Assembly (NCBI RefSeq): GCF_000159095.1
Contig: NZ_GG666297.1
Coordinates: forward strand, 230,355-294,354
DNA length: 64,000 nucleotides
Direction: 5' to 3'
From: Anaerococcus tetradius ATCC 35098
GTDB lineage: Bacteria; Bacillota; Clostridia; Tissierellales; Peptoniphilaceae
Shown here: positions 17,430 to 26,291 of the stretch, piece by piece
Layout of the letters: every line of letters begins with the position of its first letter
How positions within the stretch are numbered: position 1 is the first letter of the stretch
The notes under the pieces: model-generated
Told to the model about the DNA's origin: nothing
The model's database searches: none
The model's input: only the letters and a program-made list of their open reading frames with translations
Translations under genes and position numbers: made by a program

Positions 17430-18119
17430 ATGGATAAAAGCAAAAAGGTTTATGATATATTTCAAAGAATATCGCCATTTTATGACGATGCTAACGATAG
17501 GATTAGTTTAGGTTTACAGAAAAAGTGGAAAGAAGAACTGGTTAAACTGATACTAGAAAATCCCAAAGCAAACTTGAGTCTACTAGATATATGTTGTGGA
17601 ACTGGGGATATTTCTATAGGCCTTGCGAAAAATTCTCATGCAGAGATAGTCGGCTTAGACTTTTCGGAAAATATGTTAAAAATTGCCGAAAATAAAAAAG
17701 GCTCACTTACAAATCTTTCCTTTGTAAGGGGTGATGCCAAAAATCTAGCCTTTGCTGATGAATCTTTTGATGGGGTTTGTATATCTTTTGGCCTTAGAAA
17801 TACAGATGACTACAAAAAAGTAATAAGCGAGATGTTGAGGGTCCTTAAAAATAATTCTTATATATATATTATGGATTCCTTTCTCGTAGAAAATAAGTTG
17901 ATAAAGCCATTCTACAAGGTCTTTTTCAAATACCTAATGCCCATCTTAGGTGGGGGTATGCGACGATATAAAGATTATAGCTGGTTATATGAGTCAACCA
18001 AGAATTTTATTAGTCCTAGGGAGCTTATGGATATACTTGATAGTTTTGGTGTTAAAAATATAAGAACAAAAAAGATGTTATTTGGCGCTTGTGTTATAGT
18101 AAAAGGACAGAAATTATAG
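17430..18119 (+). CDS. menG: MenG/UbiE demethylmenaquinone methyltransferase
   Basis: 229 residues, class I SAM methyltransferase. Motif I is LLDICCGTGDISIGLA (about 48-63). The UbiE/MenG signatures are present: the opening VYDIFQRISPFYDDANDRIS, SFGLRNTDDY, and MPILGGGMRRYKDYSWLYES. This step methylates demethylmenaquinone to menaquinone. One base lies between it and the prenyltransferase stop. With the two preceding genes it forms a complete tail-prenylate-methylate block. Confidence 0.92.
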   Translation: MDKSKKVYDIFQRISPFYDDANDRISLGLQKKWKEELVKLILENPKANLSLLDICCGTGDISIGLAKNSHAEIVGLDFSENMLKIAENKKGSLTNLSFVRGDAKNLAFADESFDGVCISFGLRNTDDYKKVISEMLRVLKNNSYIYIMDSFLVENKLIKPFYKVFFKYLMPILGGGMRRYKDYSWLYESTKNFISPRELMDILDSFGVKNIRTKKMLFGACVIVKGQKL

Positions 18120-18134
18120 ACTAAAAATAAACAC

Positions 18135-19442
18135 ATGGGGGAAAAAATGAGTGAAGATAAGTTTGATGTCATAATAGTTGGAGGAGGAGTTGCAGGTCTT
18201 GCTGCATCCATAGTCCTAGCTGAAAATGATTTTGAAGTATTGTTAGTTGAAAGAGGAGACTACTGCGGAGCTAAAAATGTTACAGGCGGAAGGCTTTATG
18301 GTCATAGTCTAGAGAAAATCATCCCAAACTTTGCAGATGAAGCTCCTATTGAAAGAAAAGTTGTAAAAGAAAAAATTTCTATGATGAGTGCAAAATCATC
18401 CCTAGACATAGGCTACTCATCAAAAGAATTAGGAAAAGATAAAGATTCTTCATCATATGTAGTCTTACATAGTAAGTTTGATCAATATTTGGCAGAAAAA
18501 GCAGAAGAAGCTGGTGTTGCAATAATCACAGGAGTTCTCGTAGATGAAATCTTAGTAGAAGATGGCAAGGTTGTTGGTATCAATGCAACAGGCGAAGAAA
18601 TGTATGCTGATGCTGTAATAGTTGCTGATGGTGTAAACTCCCTCCTATCCCAACAATTAGGAGTTAAGAAAGAACTTGAACCTAACCAAGTGGCTGTAGG
18701 TGCTAAGGAAGTTATCGAATTATCAGAAGAAATAATTAACGAAAGATTTAACCTAGAAAGTGGAGAAGGAATGAGCTGGCTATCTTGTGGCGATCCAACT
18801 ATGGGAGGCTTCGGTGGTGGCTTTATTTACACTAACAAAGACTCTATATCAATCGGTGTAGTAGCTACTCTTTCTGATATAGGCTACGCAAATACAAGCA
18901 TTAATGACCTTCTAGAGAGATTTAAGGAACATGAAAGTGTTGCACCATTTATCAAGGGTGGAAAGACTATAGAATATTCAGCTCACTTGGTTCCAGAAGA
19001 AGGTTTACATATGATTCCAGAACTCTTCGGAGATGGCTTCCTAGTAGTTGGTGATGCAGCTGGCTTTTGTGTAAACCTCGGCTATACAGTTAGGGGTATG
19101 GACTTTGCTATAGAAAGTGGTAGACTTGCAGCCCTAAGCCTAATAGCAGCCAAAGAAAGAGGAGATTATAGCAAAGAAAGCCTAGCTATATACAAAACAC
19201 TAGTTGATCAATCTTTCATCATGAAAGATTTACAAACTTTCAAGGCCTTCCCAACAATTCTAAGTAGAAGAGAAATCTTCAAAGACTTCCCAGAAATACT
19301 AAATGATGTTGCAGCTAGGGCCTTCACAGTAAATGGTGGCGACACTAAAGGCTTTATCATGGGTACAGTAAATGATCTTGCTAGCAGAATGAGTGCAGGA
19401 CAAATTTCAGACTTTATTTCAACAGTAATGGAGGCAATGTAA
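18135..19442 (+). CDS. fixC: FixC-like ETF:quinone oxidoreductase flavoprotein
   Basis: 435 residues. The N-terminal FAD-binding Rossmann motif is VIIVGGGVAGLAASI with the acid VERGD, and the second FAD contact GDGFLVVGDAAGFCVN lies near residue 295-310. Length and order match FixC/EtfC. Such proteins pass electrons from ETF (FixAB) to quinone together with ferredoxin FixX, which follows with a one-base overlap. No fixA or fixB lies in the operon, so the donor is unknown: ETF encoded elsewhere, or LutBA itself. RBS ggggg is 5-6 nt before the ATG at 18147, an alternative start. Confidence 0.9.
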   Translation: MGEKMSEDKFDVIIVGGGVAGLAASIVLAENDFEVLLVERGDYCGAKNVTGGRLYGHSLEKIIPNFADEAPIERKVVKEKISMMSAKSSLDIGYSSKELGKDKDSSSYVVLHSKFDQYLAEKAEEAGVAIITGVLVDEILVEDGKVVGINATGEEMYADAVIVADGVNSLLSQQLGVKKELEPNQVAVGAKEVIELSEEIINERFNLESGEGMSWLSCGDPTMGGFGGGFIYTNKDSISIGVVATLSDIGYANTSINDLLERFKEHESVAPFIKGGKTIEYSAHLVPEEGLHMIPELFGDGFLVVGDAAGFCVNLGYTVRGMDFAIESGRLAALSLIAAKERGDYSKESLAIYKTLVDQSFIMKDLQTFKAFPTILSRREIFKDFPEILNDVAARAFTVNGGDTKGFIMGTVNDLASRMSAGQISDFISTVMEAM

Positions 19443-19726
19443 TGAAGAGAATGAGCGTTGAGGACAAGTTAGGTCTTGACATCTATCATACAGACGAACA
19501 CAACTCACATATAGATGTAGATACTGACTATAAGGACGAAGAAGAAATCCATAAATTATTGATGGCTTGCCCAGCAAGCTGTTATACTTATGTAGATGGA
19601 GTATTTGGATTTAGCCACCTAGGTTGCCTAGAATGTGGAACTTGTAGGGTACTATCCCATGGCAAAATCGTAAAAGATTGGCAACACCCTCAAGGAGAAG
19701 TAGGAGTAAGCTTCAGACAAGGTTAA
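19442..19726 (+). CDS. fixX: FixX-like ferredoxin
   Basis: 94 residues. Cysteines occur as CPASC (about 39-43) and CLECGTC (about 59-65), the FixX arrangement that binds one 4Fe-4S cluster. The C-terminal W-x-x-P-x-G-x-x-G-V-x-F-R matches the family. It shares the membrane side with FixC and completes an ETF:quinone oxidoreductase-like pair. It is the last gene of the eleven-gene block; a strong terminator follows at 19770-19843. Confidence 0.9.
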   Translation: MKRMSVEDKLGLDIYHTDEHNSHIDVDTDYKDEEEIHKLLMACPASCYTYVDGVFGFSHLGCLECGTCRVLSHGKIVKDWQHPQGEVGVSFRQG

Positions 19727-19769
19727 GTTAGACTCAATTAACTTAGAGATATAACTTGTATCAAATATC

Positions 19770-19843
19770 ATAGAAAAGGCTGTATAAGGCCAATCACCAT
19801 TTGCTTGTAGAATGATGATTGAAGACTAACAGCCTTTTTCTAT
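19770..19843 (+). terminator. terminator of the lrg-fix operon
   Basis: ATAGAAAAGGCTGT pairs with ACAGCCTTTTTCTAT (one-base bulge) across a loop that itself contains short complementary runs. The T run is within the descending arm. Confidence 0.8.
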
Positions 19844-19914
19844 GCTATATTAAGCAAAAATTTTATAAAAGAATAAAAATCTATAAAATGATATTTATAA
19901 TTTATAGGAAATTC

Positions 19915-19984
19915 TTGACAATAAAGCTTATATGAAGTATTATACACAGGTAATGATTCTCTACTCCGTTTATATAGACGGGGT
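19915..19984 (+). promoter_or_regulatory. promoter and S6-leader-like hairpin of rpsF
   Basis: TTGACA (19915-19920), 17 bp, TATTAT (19938-19943). Shortly after the expected start, ACTCCGT (19963-19969) pairs with ACGGGGT (19978-19984), followed by GGTC-AAA-GACC complementarity directly before the Shine-Dalgarno. Firmicutes often control rpsF through an S6:S18-binding leader. Position and CCG content fit, but I cannot verify the consensus. Confidence 0.5.
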
Positions 19985-20008
19985 CAAAGACCACAGGGAG
20001 GTGAAAAC

Positions 20009-20293
20009 ATGAATAAATACGAAGCAGTATTGATTTTCAAAGCTGATATGGCGGATAGTGATAGAATCGCTTTACTCGATAGATTTAAAGAAATCATCGG
20101 TCAAAACGGTGAAGTAACTAGCGTTGATGATTGGGGAAGAAGAAAACTTGCTTACGAAATTAATGACCTAAAAGAAGGTTATTATTATATCGTTGACTTT
20201 AACTCAAACCCAGACCATATCAGAGAATTTGAAAGAAGACTAAGACTTTCAGATTTTATAATCAGATACATGGTTATCAGAAAAGAGGACTAA
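20009..20293 (+). CDS. rpsF: 30S ribosomal protein S6
   Basis: 94 residues with the S6 fold order: MNKYEAVLIFKADM strand, WGRRKLAYEINDLKEGYYY centre, and the RRLRLSDFIIRYMVIRK end. It has the usual length and a perfect ribosome-binding site (gggaggtg). It leads the conserved rpsF-ssb-rpsR operon; S6 binds 16S rRNA as a heterodimer with S18. Confidence 0.98.
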   Translation: MNKYEAVLIFKADMADSDRIALLDRFKEIIGQNGEVTSVDDWGRRKLAYEINDLKEGYYYIVDFNSNPDHIREFERRLRLSDFIIRYMVIRKED

Positions 20294-20296
20294 TCA

Positions 20297-20827
20297 ATGA
20301 ACAGAGTTATCCTTATCGGAAGGTTAGTAAGAGATCCTGAGTTAAGATATACTCAATCTCAACAAGCTGTGTGTACTTTCACACTAGCTATAGATAAGAA
20401 ACTTAGCAGAGAGAGAAGAAGCGAATTGGAAGCTTCAAATCGTCCTACAGCTGATTTCCCAAGAATAACGGTTTGGGGAAGACAGGCGGAAACCGCAAGC
20501 ACATATCTCAAAAAAGGAAGTCAATGCGCTATAGAAGGTAGAATCCAAACAGGATCCTATCAAGACAAAGAAACAGGCAAGACTGTTTATACAACAGATG
20601 TTGTAGCTGATAATGTTGAATTTCTAGGTACTAGATCTGACAATATGGGAGGATCTAACTACAATTCTAGAAACAACTATGACAATCAAGACACCTATAG
20701 AAATGACTATTCACAAACAAATAACCACCAACAAAGTCAAGGCAATAATCAAGCTTTTGATGGTGGCGATGATTTTTTTGATGATGACTTTACCGAGATA
20801 GAAGACGATGGAAGAATTCCATTCTAA
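20297..20827 (+). CDS. ssb: single-stranded DNA-binding protein
   Basis: 176 residues. The OB-fold runs over 1-108, opening MNRVILIGRLVRDPELRYT, with W60-G-R-Q-A-E as the conserved central strand. A low-complexity N/Q/S-rich linker (about 115-155) follows, and the tip DDDFTEIEDDGRIPF is acidic. That tip ends the protein and recruits repair and replication partners. It sits 3 bp after rpsF, the standard position for the housekeeping SSB. Confidence 0.97.
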   Translation: MNRVILIGRLVRDPELRYTQSQQAVCTFTLAIDKKLSRERRSELEASNRPTADFPRITVWGRQAETASTYLKKGSQCAIEGRIQTGSYQDKETGKTVYTTDVVADNVEFLGTRSDNMGGSNYNSRNNYDNQDTYRNDYSQTNNHQQSQGNNQAFDGGDDFFDDDFTEIEDDGRIPF

Positions 20828-20845
20828 TATAAGAAAGGATTTATG

Positions 20846-21073
20846 ATGGCAGGAAGAAGATTCAGACCAAGAAAAAAGGTAGATCCATTTGTAAAAGATC
20901 CATCAAAAGTTATCGATTATAAAGATATTGAAACTTTAAAAAGATTCGTTACAGATAGAGGTAAGATCTTACCAAGAAGAGTAACAGGTCTAAATGCAAA
21001 ACACCAAAGAGAAATCACACGTGCTATTAAACGTGCTCGTCAAGTTGCATTATTACCATACGAAGAAAACTAA
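20846..21073 (+). CDS. rpsR: 30S ribosomal protein S18
   Basis: 75 residues from the second of two adjacent ATGs; AAAGGA is six bases before 20846 but only three before 20843, so the second is preferred. The sequence has the basic start and the diagnostic stretch [19 protein letters not shown] followed by [20 protein letters not shown]. It completes the rpsF-ssb-rpsR operon. Confidence 0.97.
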   Translation: MAGRRFRPRKKVDPFVKDPSKVIDYKDIETLKRFVTDRGKILPRRVTGLNAKHQREITRAIKRARQVALLPYEEN

Positions 21074-21326
21074 GATAAGAAGAGATAATATATAAACAAA
21101 TTTCAATAAGCAATATTAAGGGAGCTATCTTGTTATGAAAAAGCGTATTAATTTATTGAGCTTCCTAGAACATTTTCTGTTAAGGATTTGTTGTTAGGAA
21201 GTCCAAGAGAAAATAGCATTTCATGAGAAGACTTGCTTCTTTTTTATTATAATCATGAAAAAATGAACTTTATTTGTATATTTCTATGATTTATATTAAA
21301 ATTGTATAAAAGAAAAGGAGGAAATT
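21074..21326 (+). terminator. structured 3' region and terminator of rpsF-ssb-rpsR; promoter region of hppA
   Basis: AGAAG-acttg-CTTCT at 21226-21240 followed by Ts is a simple terminator. Upstream, CTTCCTA (about 21159) can pair with TTAGGAAG (about 21194), giving an extra stem-loop of unknown meaning. The remainder up to 21326 is AT-rich and contains the hppA Shine-Dalgarno (aaaaggagg). Confidence 0.55.
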
Positions 21327-23291
21327 ATGTTCGTAGAAATTTTAGCCTTGCTTGTAGCTATCCTTGCGATTTTATTTATGGGATTTACAATCAAGACAAA
21401 GATCATGCCTGTATCATCAGGTAACAAGAGAATGACAGAAATTGCTGGACATATCAAAGACGGTGCTATGACTTTCATTAGCCGTGAGTATAAGTATATA
21501 GCAATGTTTGTCGTAATCGTATCCATACTTATAGCAATATTTTTAGGTGTTAAGATTATGCTTTGCTATATTTTAGGATCTGTATTTTCAATGCTAGCAG
21601 GTTATATTGGTATGAGAGTATCAACTGCAGCTAACGCAAGATGTGCTAATATGGCTCTTGAAGAAGGTACAAGTGGTGCACTTAAAGTTGCATTTTCAGG
21701 TGGTTCTGTTATGGGCTTTGCCGTAACTGGACTAGGATTTTTAGGTATTATGATCACTTATCTCGTATTCAGAGACCCAGCAATCCTTATGGGTTATTCC
21801 CTAGGTGCTTCATCTGTTGCACTTTTTGCAAGAGTTGGTGGTGGTATCTATACAAAGGCAGCTGACCTTGGTGCAGACCTTGTAGGTAAGGTTGAAGCAG
21901 GTATTCCAGAAGATGACCCAAGAAACCCAGCAGTTATCGCTGATAACGTTGGTGATAACGTAGGTGACGTTGCAGGAATGGGTGCTGACTTATTTGAGTC
22001 TTACTCAGGTGCAATTATCTCAGCTGTTGCTCTAGGAGTTGTGGCTAGTGGAGACGCTGGAATGAAGTTTACCTTCTTCCTTGTAGCTATAGGAATCCTT
22101 GCAAGTATTTTTGCAAGTGTAATGTTCTTGACAACCAAGCACAATAACCCACAAAAATCTTTGATGAACACAATATATGTTTCAGGTGCAATAGTTCTTG
22201 TTGCATCATTGATACTATCATTTGTTTACTTCAAGAACCTAAATGCAGCTTTGGCGATTATAGTTGGTATAGTAGTAGGTATTTTAATCGGTCTTCTTAC
22301 AGAGTATTACACTTCTGATAAGTATAAATATGTTAGAGCGATTGCAGAAGAATCAAAAACTGGTGTTGCTACAAACATCATCGCTGGTCTATCAGCAGGT
22401 ATGCTTTCAACAGTATTCCCAATCATCCTAATAGCTATAGGTATAATGGTTGCTTACTGGGCAAATGGCGTATTTGGTATAGCCCTATCAGCTGTAGGTA
22501 TGCTTTCAACAACAGCTACAACAGTTACAGTTGATGCTTATGGTCCAATCACAGACAATGCTGGTGGTATTGCTGAAATGAGCTACCTACCAAGCAATGT
22601 TAGAGATATCACAGATGAGCTTGACTCAATAGGTAATACAACAGCAGCTATTGGTAAGGGATTTGCTATTGGTTCAGCAGCCCTAACAGCCTTATCTTTA
22701 TTCGTAACTTACTCAGAAACCCTAAAACTTGGTGCAATTTCAATTCTTGATGCCAAGGTAGTAGCAGGAATGTTTATAGGAGCTATGCTTCCATTCCTAT
22801 TTACAGCCCTTACAATGAACTCAGTTGGTAAGGCTGCAACAGAAATGATTGAAGAAGTTAGAAAACAATTTAGATCAGACGATAGAATCCTAAAGGGAGA
22901 AGTTGAACCTAACTATGCAAGATGTATCGACATCTCAACAACAGCTTCCTTAAAAGAAATGATTCTTCCAGGAGTTCTTGCTATAATCGTTCCAATATTT
23001 GTTGGTAAAATCTTAGGCCCATATGCCCTAGGTGGATTATTGGCAGGTGCCCTAGTAACAGGCGTACTATTGGCTATCTTTATGTCAAACGCTGGTGGAG
23101 CTTGGGATAATGCGAAAAAATACATCGAAACTCTAGGAGGAGAAGATGGAAAAGGATCAGAAGCTCATAAGGCTTCAGTAGTAGGAGATACCGTAGGAGA
23201 TCCATTCAAGGATACATCAGGTCCATCTCTAAACATCCTTATCAAACTTATGACTGTAGTATCAGTTGTATGCGCTAGCCTATTTATTTAA
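21327..23291 (+). CDS. hppA: membrane-bound ion-translocating pyrophosphatase
   Basis: 654 residues with about sixteen membrane helices. Substrate-site signatures are present: [20 protein letters not shown] and [20 protein letters not shown] (about 185-225), and [17 protein letters not shown] near 615-632. The [12 protein letters not shown] segment has alanine where K+-independent enzymes have lysine, so it belongs to the K+-dependent class. It couples pyrophosphate hydrolysis to H+ or Na+ export; the ion is not decided here. It is monocistronic. In an organism that relies on fermentation it recovers energy from biosynthetic PPi. Confidence 0.95.
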   Translation: MFVEILALLVAILAILFMGFTIKTKIMPVSSGNKRMTEIAGHIKDGAMTFISREYKYIAMFVVIVSILIAIFLGVKIMLCYILGSVFSMLAGYIGMRVSTAANARCANMALEEGTSGALKVAFSGGSVMGFAVTGLGFLGIMITYLVFRDPAILMGYSLGASSVALFARVGGGIYTKAADLGADLVGKVEAGIPEDDPRNPAVIADNVGDNVGDVAGMGADLFESYSGAIISAVALGVVASGDAGMKFTFFLVAIGILASIFASVMFLTTKHNNPQKSLMNTIYVSGAIVLVASLILSFVYFKNLNAALAIIVGIVVGILIGLLTEYYTSDKYKYVRAIAEESKTGVATNIIAGLSAGMLSTVFPIILIAIGIMVAYWANGVFGIALSAVGMLSTTATTVTVDAYGPITDNAGGIAEMSYLPSNVRDITDELDSIGNTTAAIGKGFAIGSAALTALSLFVTYSETLKLGAISILDAKVVAGMFIGAMLPFLFTALTMNSVGKAATEMIEEVRKQFRSDDRILKGEVEPNYARCIDISTTASLKEMILPGVLAIIVPIFVGKILGPYALGGLLAGALVTGVLLAIFMSNAGGAWDNAKKYIETLGGEDGKGSEAHKASVVGDTVGDPFKDTSGPSLNILIKLMTVVSVVCASLFI

Positions 23292-23304
23292 TAAAAAAAA
23301 TAAT

Positions 23305-23333
23305 TTGACAAATCATCCATTAGATTGTAGAAT
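23305..23333 (+). promoter_or_regulatory. promoter of the argGH operon
   Basis: TTGACA (23305-23310), 17 bp, TAGAAT (23328-23333), upstream of the T-box leader. Confidence 0.75.
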
Positions 23334-23354
23334 ATAATCAATCAAAGAATTTAG

Positions 23355-23607
23355 TTAAGAGATGTGTTGAAGAGAAGAGTAGTTGGCTTAAAGCTTAAAG
23401 CGAGTCCCGATTGGTGGAAGGGGATAAGTAGACGGTCGATGAAAAGAACCTTGGAGCATATAGGTCGATACAAGGAGACTTATACGGGAACTCCCGTTAC
23501 AGAGTTAGAGTATGTTAGTACTTGATGAGGTCTATTTTGTGAGAGATAGATGAAAATGGGTGGTATCACGAGCTTTCGTCCCTGATGGGATGAGGGCTCT
23601 TTTTTTA
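23355..23607 (+). ncRNA. T-box leader, probably arginine-specific
   Basis: Stem I features are present: GAAGAGTAG near 23374, the distal-loop motif AGTCCCGATTGGTGGAAGG near 23403-23421, and the CCTTGGAGC that follows the specifier. The triplet before it is AGA (Arg) at 23445-23447, with a purine after it as usual. The T-box proper, TGGTATCACGAG, begins at 23561. Its TGGT bulge would pair with an ACCA tRNA end, and so fits a tRNA with discriminator A. The competing terminator is GAGCTTTCGTCCC/GGGATGAGGGCTC (23570-23599) with T run to 23607. Downstream genes make and import arginine, which agrees. Confidence 0.85.
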
Positions 23608-23679
23608 TTACTTTGAGATTCTTGGGCACTTATAACTAATTTTTAACTAAGCTTGATTAATAAATTTAAAGGAGACAAT

Positions 23680-24903
23680 ATGTTAGAGAAAGAAATAATT
23701 AAAGAAGCTAAGAAAGTTATACTTGCCTACTCAGGAGGACTAGATACTTCAGTTCTTACAACATGGCTTAAAGAAAATGGGGCAAAAGAAGTGATTTGTG
23801 TATCAGTTGACTTAGGTCAGGTCAAAGATCCTAAAAAGCTAGAAGAAAAAGCCCTAACATCTGGAGCGAGTAAATTTTATAATATCAATGTTGAAGAAGA
23901 ATTTATAGAAGAATATGCTTACAAAACTTTGATGGCAGGAGCTAAATATGAGAACTTATATCTTTTGGGAACAGCTATAGCAAGGCCATTAATCGCCAAG
24001 GTCTTGGTTGATGTAGCTAAAAAAGAGGGAGCCGACCTTATAGTTCATGGTTGTACTGGCAAGGGAAATGATCAGATTAGGTTTGAGCTTTCTATAGGTT
24101 CTCTTGCACCAGAAATAAAGGTGCTGGCACCATGGAGGTTCTGGGAAATCAAGGGACGTAGTGAGGAAGAAGCTTATGCTCTAGCACATGGAATTAAGCT
24201 TGACTTTACAAAAGAAGAAGATTACTCAATGGATGAAAATATTTGGCATCTTTCCCATGAGGGACTAGATTTGGAAAATCCAGAAAATGAAGCTAAGCTA
24301 GAAAAAGTTCTTAAATGGATAGTCCCACCAGAAAAGGCCTGTGATGAAGCTGAAATTGTAGAGATTGCTTTTGACAAAGGAAAACCCCTAAGCATTAATG
24401 GAAAAAAGATGTCAGCAGCAAATCTTGTTAAAGAATTAAATAAGATTGGTGGCAAACATGGAGTTGGCATTGATGATATGGTAGAAAGCAGGGTAGTAGG
24501 TATGAAGTCAAGGGGTCTTTATGAAAATCCTGCTGCAAGTATTCTCTACTTTGCCATTGAAAAACTTGGCTCTGTAACTATCCATCCCGACGCCCTAGCC
24601 TATAAACAAAAGATGGGGCTTGATTATGCGAAACTAGTCTATGAAGGAAAATGGATGACTCCATTAAAAGAAGCTATGGATATGTTTATGGAAAAGGTCA
24701 ATGAAAATTTAAGCGGAAGTGTAAAAATTAAACTATACAAAGGAAATATGTACCCAGCTGGAATATTTGCTGATAAGCCTTTATACGATGAAAACTTAGC
24801 GACCTTTGAGGATTCGTCTTATAAGCATTCAGATGCGACAGGCTTCATTAACTTGTTTGCTTTAAGCACAATAACTTACTCTAAAGCAGTAAAGAAAAAT
24901 TAG
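23680..24903 (+). CDS. argG: argininosuccinate synthase
   Basis: The start is at 23680, where AAAGGAG (23668-23674) is ideally spaced; the frame is open for nine more codons upstream without a site. About 407 residues. The PP-loop ATP motif is LAYSGGLDTSV near the N-terminus. Typical ArgG segments are VHGCTGKGNDQIRFE, LAPWRFWEI and SRGLYENPAASIL. It joins citrulline and aspartate with ATP hydrolysis to AMP. First gene of the T-box-regulated operon with argH and an amino-acid transporter. Confidence 0.97.
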   Translation: MLEKEIIKEAKKVILAYSGGLDTSVLTTWLKENGAKEVICVSVDLGQVKDPKKLEEKALTSGASKFYNINVEEEFIEEYAYKTLMAGAKYENLYLLGTAIARPLIAKVLVDVAKKEGADLIVHGCTGKGNDQIRFELSIGSLAPEIKVLAPWRFWEIKGRSEEEAYALAHGIKLDFTKEEDYSMDENIWHLSHEGLDLENPENEAKLEKVLKWIVPPEKACDEAEIVEIAFDKGKPLSINGKKMSAANLVKELNKIGGKHGVGIDDMVESRVVGMKSRGLYENPAASILYFAIEKLGSVTIHPDALAYKQKMGLDYAKLVYEGKWMTPLKEAMDMFMEKVNENLSGSVKIKLYKGNMYPAGIFADKPLYDENLATFEDSSYKHSDATGFINLFALSTITYSKAVKKN

Positions 24904-24911
24904 GAGATGGA

Positions 24912-26291
24912 ATGAAATTATGGAGTGGAATGCTTACAGGGGACCTGGATAAGCTAGCAGAAGAATTTAATGATTCGATAAAAATAGATAAAAGACTAGT
25001 CTTTGTTGATATAAAAGCCTCCATAGGCCATGTGAAAATGCTGGGAGCGAAAAATATCATTAGTTATGAGCAGTCCAGTCTAATAATCAAGGGTCTAGAA
25101 AATATTTACAAAAAATTAAAAGAAAAAAGCCTAGTAGTAGATGAGTCTTATGAAGACATCCACACCTATGTGGAAGCAAAGTTAATCGAAGAGATTGGCC
25201 CGGTTGCCAAGAAAATGCACACAGCAAGGTCAAGAAACGATCAGGTTACAACCGACTTTAGGCTCTATATTAGGGAAGAATGTGAAAATATAAAAAATGA
25301 TCTTATTTATCTAATCAAAAGTTTACTAGACCTTGCCCAAAAAAACACAGACACAATAATGCCGGGTTATACCCACCTTCAAGCAGCTCAACCGGTAAGC
25401 TTTGCCCACCATCTTTGTGCTTATCAAATGATGGGTCTGAGGGACTTATCAAGACTTCAAGATTACAAGAAAAGACTTAACCAACTTCCCCTTGGGGCAT
25501 GTGCTTTGGCAGGAACGACTTATGACATTGATAGAAATATGGTAAAAGATGAACTTGGCTTTGATTCTATAATGGAAAACTCGATAGATGCAGTAAGCGA
25601 TAGAGATTATGTAATTGAGCTATCCTCAATAATTTCGATAATCGCTATCCATCTATCAAGACTCGCTGAAGAGCTTATCATTTGGTCATCTCAACCCTAC
25701 TCATTTATAAGAATATCTGACAAATATTCAACAGGTTCTTCAATAATGCCCCAGAAAAAAAACCCAGACATGGCAGAACTTATCAGAGCAAAGGCAGCAA
25801 GGCTTATAGGAAACACCAACCAAGCCTTTATAATGATGAAGGCCTTAGCCCTTAGCTACTCAAAAGATATGCAAGAAGACAAAGAAAGCCTGTTCGATAG
25901 TATTGATACAATAAAGATATGTCTAAAAATTATGGCAGGTCAAATAGAAAGTCTTGAAGTCAATGAAGAAAATATGTTCGAAGCTTGCAAGAAGGGCTAT
26001 CTAAATGCCACAGATGTGGCTGATTATTTGGCAAATAAGGGAGTTTACTTTAGGGATGCCCATCATATTTCAGCAAGACTAGTCAAATACGCAAGCTCCA
26101 AAGCTTTAAGTTTAGACGAACTTGACCTTGAAACTTATAAAAATGAATCGGACTTATTCGAAGAAGATATCTATAAGAAAATAGAACTTAAAACATGCGT
26201 AAACAAAAGAAAATCCTTGGGAGGACCAAACAAAACCGAAGTCCTAAGGCAGATAAATATAGTTAAAGAAAAAATTAAGGAGTATATATGA
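24912..26291 (+). CDS. argH: argininosuccinate lyase
   Basis: 459 residues of the fumarase/aspartase superfamily. The signature GSSIMPQKKNPDMAELIR (about 276-293) holds the catalytic serine loop; other conserved parts are MHTARSRNDQV and PGYTHLQAAQPVSF. It splits argininosuccinate into arginine and fumarate. Eight bases follow argG, and its stop overlaps the transporter gene start (ATGA), so the operon is tightly coupled. Confidence 0.97.
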   Translation: MKLWSGMLTGDLDKLAEEFNDSIKIDKRLVFVDIKASIGHVKMLGAKNIISYEQSSLIIKGLENIYKKLKEKSLVVDESYEDIHTYVEAKLIEEIGPVAKKMHTARSRNDQVTTDFRLYIREECENIKNDLIYLIKSLLDLAQKNTDTIMPGYTHLQAAQPVSFAHHLCAYQMMGLRDLSRLQDYKKRLNQLPLGACALAGTTYDIDRNMVKDELGFDSIMENSIDAVSDRDYVIELSSIISIIAIHLSRLAEELIIWSSQPYSFIRISDKYSTGSSIMPQKKNPDMAELIRAKAARLIGNTNQAFIMMKALALSYSKDMQEDKESLFDSIDTIKICLKIMAGQIESLEVNEENMFEACKKGYLNATDVADYLANKGVYFRDAHHISARLVKYASSKALSLDELDLETYKNESDLFEEDIYKKIELKTCVNKRKSLGGPNKTEVLRQINIVKEKIKEYI

